A stretch of DNA of 64,000 bases. Source: Hyalangium ruber (GTDB taxonomy: Bacteria; Myxococcota; Myxococcia; Myxococcales; Myxococcaceae). Under the pieces are notes generated by a model. That model saw only the letters and a program-made list of their open reading frames with translations, searched no databases and was not told the DNA's origin. Position 1 is the first letter of the stretch. Every line of letters begins with the position of its first letter. The stretch is from the NCBI RefSeq assembly GCF_034259325.1, contig NZ_JAXIVS010000014.1, positions 248,001 through 312,000 of the forward strand. The letters run 5' to 3'. The position numbers and the translations under genes were made by a program. Below, piece after piece: positions 19,251 through 27,931 of the stretch.

Positions 19251-19706
19251 ATGCAACGAGCCAGGGCAATCACCATCTTGATGGCCGATGACGACGCGGA
19301 TGACCGGGACCTCACCCGGGACGCCATGCGTCAGAGCCGCCTGCGCAACGAGCTGCGCTATGTGGAGGACGGCGAGGAGCTGCTCGACTATCTCAACCAC
19401 CGGGGCCGCTACACCGACCCGAAGGATGCGCCGCTGCCGGGGCTCATCCTCCTGGACCTGAACATGCCTCGGAAGGACGGCCGCGAGGCCCTGCGGGAGA
19501 TCAAGTCGCACCCCGGGCTGCGGCGCATCCCCGTCATCATCCTGACGACCTCCAAGACGGAGGAGGACGTGCTGCGCACCTATGACCTGGGTGCCAACTG
19601 CTTCATCACCAAGCCAGGCACGTTCGAGGAGCTGGTCGAGGTCGTGAAGGTCCTGGATAAGCACTGGGTGCAGACCGCCGAGCTTCCTCAAGTGGCTGTC
19701 TCATGA
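19251..19706 (+). CDS. Single-domain response regulator
   Basis: A stand-alone receiver of 151 residues like the phytochrome-partner regulator Rcp1. Acidic pocket MADDDADD (11-18), phospho-acceptor Asp69 in LLDLNMPRKDG, switch Thr (about 100) in ILTTSKTEEDV and Lys121 in ITKPGTFEEL are all present. No output domain, so it should relay phosphate or act by binding a partner. GAGGA precedes the ATG. It sits between a PAS kinase and a hybrid kinase in one apparent operon, suggesting a phosphorelay linking the two. Confidence 0.92.
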   Translation: MQRARAITILMADDDADDRDLTRDAMRQSRLRNELRYVEDGEELLDYLNHRGRYTDPKDAPLPGLILLDLNMPRKDGREALREIKSHPGLRRIPVIILTTSKTEEDVLRTYDLGANCFITKPGTFEELVEVVKVLDKHWVQTAELPQVAVS

Positions 19707-19713
19707 CCTTCAC

Positions 19714-21666
19714 ATGAACTTCGGAGCCCCCACGCACCCGCTGCGCATCCTCCTCATCGAAGATGATGAGGATGACTTCATCCTGGTGCGGGACGCGCTG
19801 GAGGCGCTGGGCTCCGAGAAGAAGATGACGCTCGAGTGGGTGGAGGACCCGGAGCGGGGGTTGGAGTTGCTGCAGGCCGGCGGCCATGACGTGTGCCTGT
19901 TGGACTACCGGTTGGGCATCTACACGGGGCTGGAGCTGCTGGAGCTGGCGCGCCAGCGCGGGGTGCATACCCCCATCATCCTGATGACGGGGCTGGGGGA
20001 TGACATGGTGGACCGCCAGGCGCTGGAGGCCGGGGCCGCCGACTTCATGGTCAAGTCGCAGATGACGCCGGTGCTGCTGCAGCGCTCCATCCGCTACACG
20101 GTGCAGCACGCGCGCACGCTGGCGGAGCTGCGCCGCTCCCAGTCGAGCTTCCGAGAACTCATCGAGCGGCTGCCCGACGGCATCTGCGTTCTGCGGGAGC
20201 GCCGGCTCATCTATGCCAACCCCGCGCTCGTGGCGCTGGTGGGGTGCGACTCCGCGGACGAGCTGCTGGGGCGGGAGCTCAGTGATCTGGCCAGCGCCTT
20301 CTTCCAGCCGGAGGACTGGCAGGCGCTGCGGCGGGACGAGCCCGGAGTGCTGAAGGCCCGCGGCCCCATGGCCTTTCGGGAGTTCCGCCTGCGGCGCAAG
20401 TCGGGCGACATCATCGTCGCGGAGATGGCCCGCTTCGCGGTGGTGTTCGACGGACAGCCGAGCGCCATGTGCATTGCCCGGGACCTGACGGAGCGCAACC
20501 AGATGCAGTCGCGGTTGATGCTCGCGGACCGCATGGCCGCGCTGGGGATGGTGGCGGGCATGGTGGCGCACGACATCAACAACCCGCTGGCCTACGTGCT
20601 CACCAACCTGCACACGCTGGAGTCGGACGTGCTGCCGCGCCTGCCGCTGGCGACGGGCGAGCGCGAGGAGGTGCGTGGGTTGCTCTCGGACGCCCAGCTC
20701 GGCGCCGTGCGGGCGCGGGAGGTCGTCCAGCAGTTCCGCATCTTCTCCAGCGGAGAGAAGGAGCCCCGCGCCGAGCCCCTGGAGGTCCACCGGGTGCTCG
20801 AGTCGGCGCTGCGCATGGCGGGCAACGAGATTCGCCACCGCGCGCGGCTGGTGCGCGACTACACCGAGCCGCTGACGGCGCAGGCGAGCGAGGGTCCGTT
20901 GGGGCAGGTGTTCCTGAACCTGCTGGTGAACGCGGCCCAGGCCATCCCCGAGGGGGCGGTGGAGGGCAATGAGATCCGCCTGGTGACGCGGCGCGCGGCG
21001 GGGGAAGTGCGCATCGAGGTACACGACACGGGCGTGGGCATTCCGCCGGACCGGCTCACCCGGGTGTTCGACCCGTTCTACACCACCAAGCCGCGCGGGG
21101 TGGGCACGGGGCTGGGGCTGTCTATCTGCCGCGACATCGTCTCGGGCTTCGGCGGGCGCCTGGAGCTCGAGAGCGAGGTGGGGCGCGGCAGTGTCTTCCG
21201 CGTCATCCTCCCCGCCGCGGCGACGCCCGAGGTGGTGGCCCGCTCTCGGCTCACGACCGAGCCAGTCCTCGCCAAGGTCCGGCGTGGGCGCATCCTCATC
21301 GTGGACGACGAGCCGCTGGTCAGCCAGGCCATCCGCCGGGCGCTCCAGCGCGAGCACGAGGTGATGGCGCTCACCAGCGCGCGCGAGGCCCACCAGCGGC
21401 TCACGGGCGGAGAGAGCTTCGACATCATCCTCTGCGACATCATGATGCCGGAGATGAGCGGGATGGACCTACACGAGCAGCTGGCGCGTGTCTCACCCGC
21501 GCAGGCCGAGCGGATGGTGTTCCTGACGGGCGGGGCCTTCACGCCCAAGGCGCGCGAGTTCCTGAGCCATGTGAAGAACCCGCGCATGGAGAAGCCCTTC
21601 CTGCCCAAGGAACTCCAGGCGCTGGTGCACTCCCTGCTTTCTGGGTCGGCTGCCTCCCCCTCCTGA
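19714..21666 (+). CDS. Hybrid histidine kinase REC-PAS-HisKA-HATPase-REC
   Basis: A 650-residue cytoplasmic kinase. The N-terminal receiver has EDDEDD and Asp64 in CLLDYRLG. A PAS domain follows (about 145-270; YANPALVALVG). The H-box GMVAHDINNPLAYV has its His near residue 287, then NLLVNAAQAI, DTGVGIPPDRL and GTGLGLSICRD boxes. A second receiver ends the protein with its Asp near 575 in ILCDIMMPEMSG. Phosphate could enter through the first receiver from the upstream kinase/regulator pair. It starts 8 nt after the regulator's stop. The output target is not encoded here. Confidence 0.92.
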   Translation: MNFGAPTHPLRILLIEDDEDDFILVRDALEALGSEKKMTLEWVEDPERGLELLQAGGHDVCLLDYRLGIYTGLELLELARQRGVHTPIILMTGLGDDMVDRQALEAGAADFMVKSQMTPVLLQRSIRYTVQHARTLAELRRSQSSFRELIERLPDGICVLRERRLIYANPALVALVGCDSADELLGRELSDLASAFFQPEDWQALRRDEPGVLKARGPMAFREFRLRRKSGDIIVAEMARFAVVFDGQPSAMCIARDLTERNQMQSRLMLADRMAALGMVAGMVAHDINNPLAYVLTNLHTLESDVLPRLPLATGEREEVRGLLSDAQLGAVRAREVVQQFRIFSSGEKEPRAEPLEVHRVLESALRMAGNEIRHRARLVRDYTEPLTAQASEGPLGQVFLNLLVNAAQAIPEGAVEGNEIRLVTRRAAGEVRIEVHDTGVGIPPDRLTRVFDPFYTTKPRGVGTGLGLSICRDIVSGFGGRLELESEVGRGSVFRVILPAAATPEVVARSRLTTEPVLAKVRRGRILIVDDEPLVSQAIRRALQREHEVMALTSAREAHQRLTGGESFDIILCDIMMPEMSGMDLHEQLARVSPAQAERMVFLTGGAFTPKAREFLSHVKNPRMEKPFLPKELQALVHSLLSGSAASPS

Positions 21667-21668
21667 AG

Positions 21669-21692
21669 GGGTAGGATCACGTTCGCCTACCC
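21669..21692 (+). terminator. Hairpin after the phosphorelay operon
   Basis: GGGTAGG (21669-21675) pairs exactly with CCTACCC (21686-21692) across a 10-nt loop, starting 3 nt after the stop codon. No T-run follows, so termination may need Rho. Confidence 0.45.
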
Positions 21693-21886
21693 TCGGGAAG
21701 CGTCTGCTTTCCAAGGCTCCCACAGAGCGTCGGTGCCTTCTGGCTTGTAGCGCGCGGTGCGTGTGAATAAATCCGCGCGCGGTGCGTCCGACGGCCAGGT
21801 TTGGGTCCGAAGGGGATGGGCGACGGTGGTTCCTCAGTACGCGGGGCGGGCCAGTAGCTTCTCAAATCCCTGAAGGCAGGCCTCAT

Positions 21887-24394
21887 ATGCGCGTGTCGAA
21901 GTGGTTGGCAGGTGCCCTGGCGGGAACGCTCGTGGGCTGCACCGTCGGCCCTTATCCCGAGGAGCCGGACTTCGATAACCCTCCTGACGGCTGGGAAGGC
22001 CCCATCAACCCGTCGAATCCGAGCACGGGCACGAATCAACCCGACTTCCAGCTCGAGTCGTTGGCGGGGCCCTCGACGGTGGGCTCGGCCTCTCAGGATT
22101 GGGTCCGCGCGCAGCTGTGCAACCGGGGAGATGTGACGGGCACCACCGAGGTGGCCTTCTTCCTGTCGCGCGACCGGAACATCGACACGCAAGACGCGCT
22201 GCTGGCCGTGAGCGCGCGGCTCACGGTGCCGGCGGGGAGCTGCCGCGAGGCGAGCGCGCGCCTCTCGCTGCCGAACCTGGATCAGGGCAGCTACATCCTG
22301 GGCGCCCTCGCGGATCCGCAGGGCAGCGTGCGCGAGGCGAGTGAGCTCAACAACGCCCGTTCGGGGAGCGCCTCCTTCGTGGACCTGACCCCGCCGCAGT
22401 CGCCGTTGCTCTCGTGGCTCCAGCCGGGAGGCGGCTCCTCGCAGCAGCCCCAGCTGGTGGTGCGCTCCGAGGCGAACGCCACCCTTCGCGTCTACGGCGG
22501 CGACGGCTGCGTCGGCGCGCCGGTGTTGACCTCGACGCTGGGCGGGGACTCGAGCGGGTACAGCCAGGTGAGCCTCAACCTCCCGTCCTATTCGGCGACC
22601 AGCTACTCGGTGCGCTCGTATGACTCGGTGGGCAATGCCTCGGGCTGCAGCAACATCCCGGCTCCTTCCGTCTATGACACGACGCCGCCGGCCCCGCCGG
22701 CCATCGTCGACGCGAACTGGCAGTACGGCAGCACCCAGCACCGGCTGCACGTGACTGGCACCGCCGAGCCGCTGAGCGAGGTGGGCATCTTCATCGACGT
22801 GGCGTGTACGGGGTTCCCGGCCGTCACGGTCTTCGCCAACGCCTCGGGCACCTTCACCGCCGTGCTCACGGTGGCGGCGAGCGGCCCGGGCAGCGTCCGC
22901 CGGGTGTACGTGGCGGCGCGGGATGCCGCGTACAACGAGTCCACCTGTGTCGAGGGTCCCACGTATACGACGCCGTGCCCGCAGGGCTACGCCGACTGTG
23001 ACGGCAACCCGGCCAACGGCTGCGAAGCGGACCTGACGGCGGACGCGGACCACTGTGGCACCTGTGGCAACAGCTGCCCGGATCAGGGCAACGCCGAGGG
23101 CGTGTGCGTGGCGAGCACGTGCGGCGTGGCGTGCCCGGTGGGCCACTACGACTGCGATGGGAACCCGGCCAACGGCTGTGAGTCCACTTATGCGTGCGGC
23201 CCGGCCTCATGCACCATCGACCGCTCGGAGGAGCTGGTCATCACCTCGCTCTCGGTGGTGGAGGACATGGTCCGCACGCCGGTGGGCGGCCCGTGGCACT
23301 TCGAGGCGCTGATGCGGGCGATGGCGGGCAATCAAGACCCGTCGACGCTGGTGCGCCAGTGGCTGAGGACGTGGGCCACGCCGCAGACGATCAACGGGTT
23401 GGTCGTGCCGGCGCGCCCGCAGATGCTGACGAAGGTGCTCGGGCCCTGGGAGGACGTGAGCGGCGGGCCGTCGCAGCCGCTGAACTTCGCGCACGCACCG
23501 TTCCGGCTGCTGGCGATCGTCAACCGGATGGACCTGCGGCAGCCGGGGGTGCAGGCCGGAGAGGGGCGCTTCGTGTTCGGCGTGCTGGGCCCGAGCGGCA
23601 ACCCGCTCGAGTTCACGGTCATCTTCGAGTACGCGCTGCCCGGGGCCACGCCGGAGGCCATTCAGCTCTGGGCTCGGGACTGGCATGAGCTGGGGCAGCT
23701 GGGGCTGAGCCACCCGGACTTCAAGATGAAGCTGCAGGCGCTCACGGATCGGTTCACGCTGGCGGGGGTGATGCCGGGGCGGCCGCACGGCAGCGCGCTC
23801 AACCAGATCCGCACCAACGAGGTGGAGCTGGGAGACCCGTGGGAGATGCGAGAGTTCGTGTTGACGGAGTCCGGGCTGCAGCCGACCACGGTGAAGCTGA
23901 CGCCGGACCTGGGGTTCAACAACTCGAACGCGCTGGGCAACTTCATGCGAGAGAACCAGGCGGCCATCATCGCCGAGCAGTACACGGTGCCGGAGACGTT
24001 CTCGGGGCAGCGGTTCCTGGGCGCGGCGTCGCGGGTGCCGGAGAACCTGTTCTGGCGTGCGCCGTCGGTGAACCTGGAGGCGCGGCACAAGTTCTCGCTC
24101 AACACGTGCAGCGGGTGCCACGCGGGGGAGACGGGCACGGAGTTCTTGCACATCTCCAACCGGGCGTTTGGCCAGATGTCCACGCTGTCGCCCTTCATGC
24201 GAGGCGGCACCATCGTGGATCCGGTGACGCAGCAGCCGCGCCAGTTCGATGACCTGGGCCGTCGCGCGCAGGACCTGGCGACGCTGGTGTGCGGGACTCC
24301 GCCGGCGCCGGGCCTCAAGGGTTCAGACCTGACGTTCGAGTCGCTGCTGGGCTTCCCGGCGCCGTCGAACCTGCCTCGCTCGCGCGTCCACTGA
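21887..24394 (+). CDS. CARDB-domain lipoprotein with a CXXCH haem motif
   Basis: An 835-residue predicted lipoprotein. The ATG at 21887 follows AAGGCAGG and starts a signal with lipobox LVGC (Cys about 18); the frame is open further upstream but that part lacks signal features. Residues 40-150 look like a CARDB adhesion-type domain (WVRAQLCNRGDVTGTTEVAF). Cys-rich DCDGNPANGC units occur twice near 370-440. The C-terminal half resembles unannotated myxobacterial exported proteins and contains NTCSGCHAGE, a canonical c-type haem site, in FSLNTCSGCHAG near residue 743. A single haem in a protein this long suggests a redox or oxygen-sensing role, but that is inferred. Confidence 0.8.
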   Translation: MRVSKWLAGALAGTLVGCTVGPYPEEPDFDNPPDGWEGPINPSNPSTGTNQPDFQLESLAGPSTVGSASQDWVRAQLCNRGDVTGTTEVAFFLSRDRNIDTQDALLAVSARLTVPAGSCREASARLSLPNLDQGSYILGALADPQGSVREASELNNARSGSASFVDLTPPQSPLLSWLQPGGGSSQQPQLVVRSEANATLRVYGGDGCVGAPVLTSTLGGDSSGYSQVSLNLPSYSATSYSVRSYDSVGNASGCSNIPAPSVYDTTPPAPPAIVDANWQYGSTQHRLHVTGTAEPLSEVGIFIDVACTGFPAVTVFANASGTFTAVLTVAASGPGSVRRVYVAARDAAYNESTCVEGPTYTTPCPQGYADCDGNPANGCEADLTADADHCGTCGNSCPDQGNAEGVCVASTCGVACPVGHYDCDGNPANGCESTYACGPASCTIDRSEELVITSLSVVEDMVRTPVGGPWHFEALMRAMAGNQDPSTLVRQWLRTWATPQTINGLVVPARPQMLTKVLGPWEDVSGGPSQPLNFAHAPFRLLAIVNRMDLRQPGVQAGEGRFVFGVLGPSGNPLEFTVIFEYALPGATPEAIQLWARDWHELGQLGLSHPDFKMKLQALTDRFTLAGVMPGRPHGSALNQIRTNEVELGDPWEMREFVLTESGLQPTTVKLTPDLGFNNSNALGNFMRENQAAIIAEQYTVPETFSGQRFLGAASRVPENLFWRAPSVNLEARHKFSLNTCSGCHAGETGTEFLHISNRAFGQMSTLSPFMRGGTIVDPVTQQPRQFDDLGRRAQDLATLVCGTPPAPGLKGSDLTFESLLGFPAPSNLPRSRVH

Positions 24395-24405
24395 GGCACG
24401 GTGTA

Positions 24406-24435
24406 GCCACGGGGGCTGACATGAGTCCCCGTGGC
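24406..24435 (+). terminator. Strong hairpin after the haem-motif lipoprotein gene
   Basis: GCCACGGGG (24406-24414) and CCCCGTGGC (24427-24435) pair perfectly over a 12-nt loop, and an outer GGCAC/GTGCC pair (24395-24399/24437-24441) can extend the structure. It begins at the stop codon. There is no long T-tract. Confidence 0.55.
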
Positions 24436-24531
24436 AGTGCCTGCTGTTGAGCGGACGGCGACTGCCCACGTGAAGATGCCGTGGGAGGTCGGTGCGCTCT
24501 GGTAGGGTACAACCGAGGAGGTTCCCTTCGG

Positions 24532-25407
24532 TTGACCCTACCTGCTGGATTCCCTGCCATGCTGCTGGTGTTGGTGTCGTTGCCGGGCCCGGTGGCATGG
24601 GCCCAGGCGGGGTTGTCGCCCGCGCGCGAGGTGAAGGCCCGGCGCGCGGAACTGTCCTCCGGAGCCGTGCCGGAGGTGCGCGTCGCGCCCGGCTATCTCA
24701 CGACGCTGGAGTTCGATTCTCCGCTCGACCGTGACGCGCTCACGGTGGAAGGGCGGGAGAGTCGGTTCGCGTTGCTGGAGACCAACACGCGCACGCTCGT
24801 GCTCCGGCCCGCGGTGGAGCTGGCTTCCGGAGAGCGCCTGCTGGTGACGGTGGGCTTCGCGGATGGGCTGGTTCCCGCGAAGGCCGTGCTTGCGCTCGTG
24901 GCGCACCCGACCGAGGTGGATGGGCAGGTGCAGGTGGTGCGGCAGCCGCTCTCGAGCGAGGCGCTCCAGGCTCGACTGGAGGCAGCGCTGGCCCGGTGTG
25001 AAGCGGGAGGGTTGGCCAAGGTGGTGCTCTCGGGAGCCGTGGATGATCAGGGCGTCACCGTGGAGTTGCTCGAGGGCAGGTGCCACTGGAGGGGTTTGCA
25101 GGGAATTCCTCTTCAATCTCCCATGGTCTATCGCTCCTGGAAGTCCTTCGTGGTGATCATTCCCCTTCACCTTCCTGCTGGAGGAACTCCTTGGACGCCA
25201 GGTGAGGCGAGGCTGCTGGATGCCGAGGGTCGGGTGGTGCAGCGCATGCCCGTGTGGCTGGACGTGGTTCGCCTCACCCCTGGAGGGACGGGTTCTCTCG
25301 CGGTGGAGATGGACTTGCGCCCCGAGGATGCCGGCAGGTTCTTCGTCCTGGAAGTACGCGAGAAGGATGGGGAACGCGGAGTCGTGATCGAGAGAGTGAG
25401 GCTCTGA
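24532..25407 (+). CDS. DUF2381 family exported protein
   Basis: A 291-residue protein beginning at TTG 24532, preceded by GAGGAGG; the frame is open from GTG 24481, but the TTG gives a clean signal peptide (MTLPAGFPAMLLVLVSL..., cleavage after VAWA or AQA). The body is beta-rich and fits the myxobacterial TIGR02268/DUF2381 family, with the region VAPGYLTTLEFDSPL and the late segment EMDLRPEDAGRFFVLEVRE. The family often lies beside Ser/Thr kinase genes, as here: the kinase starts 3 nt after its stop, so the two are translationally coupled. Function is unknown; a periplasmic partner of the membrane kinase is a reasonable inference. Confidence 0.8.
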   Translation: MTLPAGFPAMLLVLVSLPGPVAWAQAGLSPAREVKARRAELSSGAVPEVRVAPGYLTTLEFDSPLDRDALTVEGRESRFALLETNTRTLVLRPAVELASGERLLVTVGFADGLVPAKAVLALVAHPTEVDGQVQVVRQPLSSEALQARLEAALARCEAGGLAKVVLSGAVDDQGVTVELLEGRCHWRGLQGIPLQSPMVYRSWKSFVVIIPLHLPAGGTPWTPGEARLLDAEGRVVQRMPVWLDVVRLTPGGTGSLAVEMDLRPEDAGRFFVLEVREKDGERGVVIERVRL

Positions 25408-25410
25408 GCC

Positions 25411-27369
25411 ATGGATGTGGAAACGCTGATGGTGCATCCCGATGCGCTGAAGCCAGAGACGCTGGTCAGCGGCTGGCGCATCTTGGGTAGGTCCGGCAAG
25501 GGTGGCTTCGGCGCTGTCTACCGCGTCGAGGACGCCGCACGGCCCGGGGAGGTGTACGCGCTGAAGATGTCTCTACGGCTGGGAGACCCAAGAGCCGAGC
25601 GAGAGACGACGCTGCTGATGACGAAGGCGATGCACACCAACATCGTACGTATCCACGGCCACGGACGCTGGCCGCATCCGAAAGAGGGCTACCACTACAT
25701 CGTCATGGACCATGTGGAGGGGCCCAACCTCATTGACTGGGTGGAGGGTACCAACCCCTCTTTCCATCAACTGGGCGCTGTGCTCGACAAGCTCGCTCTG
25801 GCGCTGGGCTTCTTGAATGAGCACGACGCCTGGCACCGCGACGTCAAGCCGGAGAACATCCTGGTGCGTTCCTCGGATGGCGAACCCATCCTGCTGGATC
25901 TGAGCGCCGGCGACTACGAAGGGGCGCAAACCCTGACTGAACAACCCCTGCCGCCGGGAACCCGGCATTGCCGTAGCCCGGAGGCGCTTCGATTCAATCA
26001 GCGCAACTGGGATCGCAAAGGGGTTCACTACGAATACAAGGCCACGGACGAACTGTACGCCCTGGGAGTCACTGCCTACCGTGCCCTGACGGGTCACTGG
26101 CCGTTTCCTCTGGAACTGCCACGAGAGGTGCTCGAAGACGTCATCCTGTGGCGGGTGCCTCCCTCACCCGAGACCGTCAACCGACGGGTGCCGCCGGAGC
26201 TGTCTGCCCTCGTCATGCGGCTGTTGGACAAGGATCCCGAAGCACGTCCCCAGAGTGGCCGGGAACTTCACGAAGCCGTAGTGGCCGCGTCCGCGTTTGG
26301 AGAGGCTGCGGTGTGGGAGGCGACCTGCTTCGAGTGGGAGAACGAGCCAGACGGGCTGCAGCGCCGCATCCGGCGACCGGAGCCACCTACGCTTCTTCCA
26401 GGTCCGAAGCCGCCAGCACCACCCAAGTCTGTGCCCTTTGCGTTGGCGACTGTTCCAGCCCCTGGCGGCGCTCTGCATGCGCAGGACGCTCCAGCTCTTG
26501 ATCCTTCCTTCGCACGAGACGGTATCGCGCGGGAGAGAGCTCCTTCGCGAGCTGTTCCTGTGCCAGCGCGAGCATGGAGACGATGGGTGCTTCGCTTGGG
26601 GCTGATTTTGCTTCTGGGCGGAGGGCTGGCCCTGGGAGTGGTGTATTTCAGTCCTACCTTGCAAGTCGGGTTGCCATCATTCGCGAAGACTACCCATGAA
26701 GTGGCGAATTCGCCCGAGTCCCCCGATGCTAGGGAGGCCGCAGTACCGCCCTCGGCGGAAGCCACCCCTGCGGTCGTCGCGACCCCCGCGACGGGATCGG
26801 AGGAGCCCACTCCCGTGAAGACGAAGAAGGCCACCGGCAACAAGTCCGCGACTCAGCGGAAGTCTAAAAACCTCGAGAAAGCCGCTGCGGCGGTCGCGTG
26901 CCTGGAACTGAGTGCCGGCTGTGCCAGTACCCAGGTAAAGCCCTTTGAAGAAGTAGAGAAGTGCCCACCTGAGGCGCTTGCCGCGATGAAGAAGCTAGGC
27001 CTGAGACTGGGGAGTGCTGGGAATCTCGTGGTCGATGTCCAGCAGCCGGGTACATCGGGCGATACAGGGCGCTACCAGGACGGCCCTATTACGAGTGTCC
27101 TCTTGGGCGAGCCGACTGCAACCCTCCCAGCGGGGAGCCTGATCCTCGGTACGCTCTGGACGAGCAGTGGCAGGATCGACCGGTGGGGGGATGCGAAGGT
27201 CTATGGTCGCTATACGGAGGTGCGCACGCCGAACGGCCAGCGCTATCCCGTCTGTTTCACGCTGGGAGATGAGGACGGTGTTCCCCAGTTGGAGGGATCT
27301 CAGCCCGGTGCCGCTCTGCTCCCGCGCTCCGTGCCCTTCAAGATCGTCAAGCGCTACATCTTTGAGTGA
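25411..27369 (+). CDS. Membrane Ser/Thr protein kinase with divergent DFG motif
   Basis: Eukaryote-like kinase of 652 residues. Gly-loop GKGGFGAVY (29-37), Lys52 in ALKM, HRDVKPEN (142-149), and SPEAL (189-193) are present, while the Mg-binding loop reads LLDLSAGD: Asp163 is kept but DFG is replaced by DLS. After the kinase domain (20-285) comes a Pro-rich linker, one transmembrane helix near 390-412 and a Lys/Ala-rich segment, then an extracytoplasmic domain (about 490-652) with four cysteines. The extracytoplasmic part could sense a ligand, perhaps with the coupled DUF2381 protein. Base composition is slightly less GC-rich than the neighbours. Confidence 0.9.
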   Translation: MDVETLMVHPDALKPETLVSGWRILGRSGKGGFGAVYRVEDAARPGEVYALKMSLRLGDPRAERETTLLMTKAMHTNIVRIHGHGRWPHPKEGYHYIVMDHVEGPNLIDWVEGTNPSFHQLGAVLDKLALALGFLNEHDAWHRDVKPENILVRSSDGEPILLDLSAGDYEGAQTLTEQPLPPGTRHCRSPEALRFNQRNWDRKGVHYEYKATDELYALGVTAYRALTGHWPFPLELPREVLEDVILWRVPPSPETVNRRVPPELSALVMRLLDKDPEARPQSGRELHEAVVAASAFGEAAVWEATCFEWENEPDGLQRRIRRPEPPTLLPGPKPPAPPKSVPFALATVPAPGGALHAQDAPALDPSFARDGIARERAPSRAVPVPARAWRRWVLRLGLILLLGGGLALGVVYFSPTLQVGLPSFAKTTHEVANSPESPDAREAAVPPSAEATPAVVATPATGSEEPTPVKTKKATGNKSATQRKSKNLEKAAAAVACLELSAGCASTQVKPFEEVEKCPPEALAAMKKLGLRLGSAGNLVVDVQQPGTSGDTGRYQDGPITSVLLGEPTATLPAGSLILGTLWTSSGRIDRWGDAKVYGRYTEVRTPNGQRYPVCFTLGDEDGVPQLEGSQPGAALLPRSVPFKIVKRYIFE

Positions 27370-27382
27370 GCTGACAGCTCGT

Positions 27383-27412
27383 GCCCCGGGTGTCCGACGC
27401 AGAGCCCGGGGC
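27383..27412. terminator. Bidirectional hairpin between convergent genes
   Basis: GCCCCGGG (27383-27390) pairs perfectly with CCCGGGGC (27405-27412) over a 14-nt loop, in the 53-bp gap between the kinase gene (plus) and the inner-rod gene (minus). No T-tract is present on either side. Confidence 0.5.
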
Positions 27413-27422
27413 CGGGGAGCGG

Positions 27423-27851
27423 CTACACCTGGGTCTTCACCACGTCCTTGATTCCGGTGGTGGCCTTCTCGACGACCTTGCTCGTCAGGTCCAACTCCAG
27501 CGTGTACTTGTACATGGAGGCCTGTAGCGACAGTAGCTCCGCGTTCGAGAACGTCTTTCCCGAGGCGCTCGTCTCGATGAGCTTCTCCAGGCGCAGGTGC
27601 CCCGCCTCCAGCTCTCGTACGACGTGGGACACCAGGTTGGTCGTTGGCTTCTCCGTGCTGGCGACTGTCTCCACCGCTCGTACGGACTGGGCGGACTGTG
27701 GCTGGGCTGCTCCGCTCGTGGCCTGGGCCTTGTCCGCCAGTACCGCGTCGAACTTCGAGTCTCCCTGCTTGTTTGGCTGCGCCACCCCCTGATCCGGCAA
27801 CGTCTGAAGCGCTCCCTGGGCGGCTGGCACGTTGATCATCGGGCCCGTCAT
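27423..27851 (-). CDS. YscI/HrpB-like type III secretion inner rod protein (orphan)
   Basis: A 142-residue protein. The C-terminal 50 residues (SNAELLSLQASMYKYTLELD, then SKVVEKATTGIKDVVKTQV) match the YscI/HrpB/PrgJ inner-rod pattern, in which an Asn/Pro-aellxLQ segment precedes a long amphipathic helix. The N-terminus is Gln/Ala/Ser-rich and disordered, as in the family. The ATG at 27851 follows GGAGACAG; a longer frame to 27902 lacks a ribosome binding site. No other type III secretion gene lies in the window. It may belong to a dispersed system or be a remnant. The family call rests on the C-terminus only. Confidence 0.7.
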   Translation of the reverse strand: MTGPMINVPAAQGALQTLPDQGVAQPNKQGDSKFDAVLADKAQATSGAAQPQSAQSVRAVETVASTEKPTTNLVSHVVRELEAGHLRLEKLIETSASGKTFSNAELLSLQASMYKYTLELDLTSKVVEKATTGIKDVVKTQV

Positions 27852-27931
27852 CGCTCTGTCTCCTGGCGAAGTGTCTTCCAGCTGCCAGTATCCCCAGCGC
27901 ACCTGACACCTCCCGGCGCTACACTGGCGGC

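Noticed and set aside
19606-21393. A 595-codon minus-strand frame opposite the hybrid kinase
   Set aside because: Arg/His/Leu-rich shadow; the plus-strand receiver and kinase motifs are complete.
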